A stretch of DNA of 9,117 nucleotides from Flavobacteriaceae bacterium (GTDB taxonomy: Bacteria > Bacteroidota > Bacteroidia > Flavobacteriales > Flavobacteriaceae), in the NCBI GenBank assembly GCA_947482805.1, contig CANKLK010000090.1, forward strand, positions 1 to 9,117. The letters are read 5' to 3'. Below are positions 6,668-9,117 of this stretch, in pieces. Made by a program: the position numbers and the translations under genes. A model generated the notes under the pieces. That model was not told the DNA's origin. It searched no databases and worked only from the letters and a program-made list of their open reading frames with translations. How positions within the stretch are numbered: position 1 is the stretch's first letter; each line of letters starts with the position of its first letter.

Positions 6668-9117
6668 ATGGATAATCAAAAATTATATGATATCAAAAGT
6701 AATTTTCTAAAAGAATGGCCTTTAAGTCGTATTCAAAATATGACATTAGAAGAGTACACTAATTTAGAAAAAACATCTTTTTGTTACTGGCTAGAAGCTA
6801 TTACTTCACATGTTGGTAGTATTTGGGGAGGTTCTGCCTATAAATTTGGTATTTATAAAAGAAGAGATACCAGTACAACAATAACTGTTGATAATCGCAT
6901 TACAGATGGTGAATACGCTTGGTTTCATAAATATGGGAAAACAAGAGATGAAGCCTTTCAAACTGTAAAACAAATTATAATTAAGATTATAAATAACTCT
7001 TTAGAAAATAAATTTGAAGAAATAGATAGTATTGATTTAGGTGATGCATACAAATGGAAAATTGCTTTTTTGTATGGAGATTTTAATTTAATAAATATTT
7101 TTAAAAACGAGTCATTATTTGAAGCAGCTTTATCACTTGGCTATAAAAGAAATGACAAGAGTTATTCAATATTAAATCGTTTTATTCTTTCTAAGAAAAA
7201 TAAAGGTCAAGAATTTTTTGAATTTACACAAGAATTATGGCAAAAGACATCTTTAGCCAACCCCAAAAAATATTGGATTTATGCTCCGGGTGAAAATGCA
7301 AATAAATGGGAAGAGTTTTATAATGAAGGTATTATGGGACTGGGTTGGGATGAGTTAGGAGACTTGGATAACTATGCTTCAAAAAAAGACATAAAAATTA
7401 GATTACAAGAACTTGAAGGTGTAGAAAGTTCCAAACAAAACGATACTGCCGCAAATTATGAATTTCATAAAGTTATAAAAGAAGGAGATGTAATAATAGT
7501 AAAAAAAGGTATAAATCAATTGTTAGGATATGGGATTGTAATCTCTGATTATTATTATGATGAAATTAAGACTTCCTATCAAAAATGTAGAAAGGTAGAA
7601 TGGAAACTAAAAGGGAATTGGAAACTAGATTTTAATTTACCTTTAAAAACGTTAACTGATATAACCAAGTTAACTACTGAAGACCCTATGTTTTCAAAGT
7701 ATTATGAAAAATTATTAAGCATAATGGAGAATAATACAGTTTCAAAATACAATTATAAGGAAGATTTTAGTAACTGGATAAGATTAAAAAAGCCTAAAGA
7801 TAGCGGTTCAATAAATTCATATTTAAGGGCAATTGAATTATTATCTGAAACAATTGGATATCAAATTTTTGAGGAAAATGAAGTTGAAAAATTGCAAAAA
7901 TTATATGAAAATTTAATTGAAGAGCAAAAAATTGAAGGAGGTAAATATTGGAATTCAAAATCACCATCCTATGGTATTAAAGGATTCTATTCAGCAGCAA
8001 TAAGAACATACGTAGAATTTCACAATGAAATAAAAATAGCCGATATGAGTAATAGTTTAAAATTAGCCCCATTAAATCAAATACTATACGGTCCTCCTGG
8101 GACTGGAAAGACTTACAACACCGTTTTAGAAGCTGCTAAAATTGTTACTGGAAACGAAGCAATTACTTATGTTGATGCATTGAAAATATTTAATGATAAT
8201 CTAGGTAATCAAATAGAGTTTATCACTTTTCATCAAAACTACAGCTATGAAGATTTTATTCAAGGAATCCGACCTGATACTGAAAATGGAAAGGAACTTA
8301 CTTTTGAAAAGAAAGATGGTGTTTTTAAACGCATTGCAGATAGAGCATTAGATAATTTATTTGATTCTGAAAATCCAGCAAGAGTTAAGAAAGATTTTGA
8401 TTTGGTATTTAATGAGGTAATTCAACCATTAAATGAAGGTGATATAGAAGAAATTGAAATCAAAATGAAAAAATCTTCTTTTTTCATTACAGAAGTAGGA
8501 GAAAAATCAATTGATTTTAGAAAAAGCATTGGTGATTCAAAGCATACATTAAGCATCAATACCCTTCGTAAAATGTATAACACAGGAAGTAACGATATTA
8601 TTTTAGGAGGCTTACAACCTTATTATAATCCTATTTTATCATTGCTTTTAGAAAAAGGTAAAAGCCAGGAAATTGCTGTGCCAATTAAAAATTATGTTAT
8701 TATAATTGATGAAATAAACCGTGCAAATATCTCAAGAGTTTTTGGAGAATTGATTACCTTGATTGAAGACGATAAGCGTTCTCACGGAGCTATTCCAATG
8801 AGAGTAACATTGCCTTCTGGCGACCCATTTATAGTTCCTTCAAATCTGTATATTATTGGAACTATGAACACAGCAGACAAGTCGATAGCTTTATTAGATA
8901 TTGCTTTAAGAAGGCGATTTGATTTTGTTCCTATGTACCCTTTATACGAAGGGCTTGAAAAACCAATTAATGATGTTGAAATACTACAGAAAATCAATGA
9001 TGCTATTTTAAGTAGAAAAAATCATGATTTCACTATTGGTCATGCCTATTTTATGGGAATTGATTATACTCTTGAAAATACAATTAATAAAAAAGTGATT
9101 CCACTTTTGTTAGAGTA
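6668..9117 (+). CDS. mcrB: McrB-family GTPase with EVE/PUA-like domain (3' end outside window)
   Basis: The frame stays open for 816 codons and runs off the window; the final LLLE followed by TA probably continues to Tyr. McrB proteins are AAA+ GTPases that drive a McrC nuclease to cut DNA carrying modified bases. Residues about 1-110 form a module I do not know by name (NMTLEEYTNLEKTSFCYWLE, then GGSAYKFGIYK). Residues about 200-310 look like an EVE/PUA-like fold (YWIYAPGENA, GIMGLGWDELGD, GDVIIVKKG at 273-281), a likely modified-base reader. Residues about 361-455 form a helical module (NWIRLKK, SINSYLRAIELLSE). The motor has Walker A GPPGTGKT at 475-482, Walker B VIIIDEINRAN at 677-687, the McrB signature MNTADKS at 733-739 and arginines in ALRRRF at 746-751. 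An in-frame TAA lies 6 bases before the ATG, which fixes the start. The N-terminal half seems especially A+T-rich. A McrC partner gene is expected downstream but cannot be seen. The gene symbol is a family-level label. Confidence 0.93.
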   Translation, partial: MDNQKLYDIKSNFLKEWPLSRIQNMTLEEYTNLEKTSFCYWLEAITSHVGSIWGGSAYKFGIYKRRDTSTTITVDNRITDGEYAWFHKYGKTRDEAFQTVKQIIIKIINNSLENKFEEIDSIDLGDAYKWKIAFLYGDFNLINIFKNESLFEAALSLGYKRNDKSYSILNRFILSKKNKGQEFFEFTQELWQKTSLANPKKYWIYAPGENANKWEEFYNEGIMGLGWDELGDLDNYASKKDIKIRLQELEGVESSKQNDTAANYEFHKVIKEGDVIIVKKGINQLLGYGIVISDYYYDEIKTSYQKCRKVEWKLKGNWKLDFNLPLKTLTDITKLTTEDPMFSKYYEKLLSIMENNTVSKYNYKEDFSNWIRLKKPKDSGSINSYLRAIELLSETIGYQIFEENEVEKLQKLYENLIEEQKIEGGKYWNSKSPSYGIKGFYSAAIRTYVEFHNEIKIADMSNSLKLAPLNQILYGPPGTGKTYNTVLEAAKIVTGNEAITYVDALKIFNDNLGNQIEFITFHQNYSYEDFIQGIRPDTENGKELTFEKKDGVFKRIADRALDNLFDSENPARVKKDFDLVFNEVIQPLNEGDIEEIEIKMKKSSFFITEVGEKSIDFRKSIGDSKHTLSINTLRKMYNTGSNDIILGGLQPYYNPILSLLLEKGKSQEIAVPIKNYVIIIDEINRANISRVFGELITLIEDDKRSHGAIPMRVTLPSGDPFIVPSNLYIIGTMNTADKSIALLDIALRRRFDFVPMYPLYEGLEKPINDVEILQKINDAILSRKNHDFTIGHAYFMGIDYTLENTINKKVIPLLLE

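Noticed and set aside
737..7507. A7 runs as possible phase-variation tracts (737-743, 4324-4330, 7381-7387, 7501-7507)
   Set aside because: Seven-base A runs are ordinary in such A+T-rich coding sequence. No longer homopolymer or short tandem repeat is present and all frames are intact.
8357..8365. Another TTATTTGAT core within the mcrB-like gene
   Set aside because: It is a single copy inside codons for Asn-Leu-Phe-Asp-Ser, with no partner at 11 bp, so it is probably chance.
1..9117. Insertion sequence, CRISPR array, tRNA or integrase attachment site
   Set aside because: No transposase or integrase coding, no regularly spaced repeat-spacer array and no tRNA-like sequence was seen on either strand.

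Overview
The window looks like a defence island from an A+T-rich bacterium, most likely a member of the Bacteroidota. I infer this from protein style (the HsdM, HsdS, HsdR and AlbA_2 sequences read like Bacteroidota versions), the A/T-biased codon choice and the lack of strong Shine-Dalgarno sequences. It is not proved by any marker gene. All five genes lie on the + strand and almost every base is coding.

Region 1 (16-4072) is one tightly coupled block: hsdM (type I N6-adenine methylase), hsdS (specificity subunit with two target-recognition domains), and a 481-residue protein with a Schlafen-type AlbA_2 domain, a RecG-related ATPase-like domain and a C-terminal winged helix. Both junctions are 4-base ATGA overlaps, so the three proteins are probably translated from one message by coupling. 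The promoter must lie left of the window.

Region 2 (4073-4185) is a 113-base leader before hsdR. It contains two perfect 23-bp direct repeats, each built of two copies of TTATTTGAT. All four copies start in exact multiples of 11 bp, which looks like a helically phased operator. Small overlapping inverted repeats lie between the pairs. hsdR (4186-6558) follows. It is an EcoEI-like (type IB-like) restriction subunit with a PD-(D/E)XK nuclease, an SF2 helicase motor and an unusual two-fold repeated cysteine cluster.

Region 3 (6559-9117) has a 109-base spacer and then a long McrB-family gene that is still open at the right edge. It has an N-terminal module of unknown function, an EVE/PUA-like domain likely to read modified bases, a helical linker domain and a GTPase-type AAA+ motor with Walker A, Walker B and an MNTADKS signature. 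A McrC-type nuclease gene would be expected just outside the window.

Together HsdM, HsdS and HsdR would methylate host DNA at a bipartite site and cut unmethylated DNA. The McrB-like protein would attack DNA carrying foreign modifications, as in the hsd-mcr immigration control region of E. coli. The most intriguing part is the Schlafen-type gene. It sits between hsdS and hsdR, the position held by the PrrC anticodon nuclease in the EcoprrI locus, and it carries acidic residues with the spacing of the Schlafen RNase active site. It could be a back-up RNA-cutting effector tied to the restriction complex, or a regulator of hsdR.
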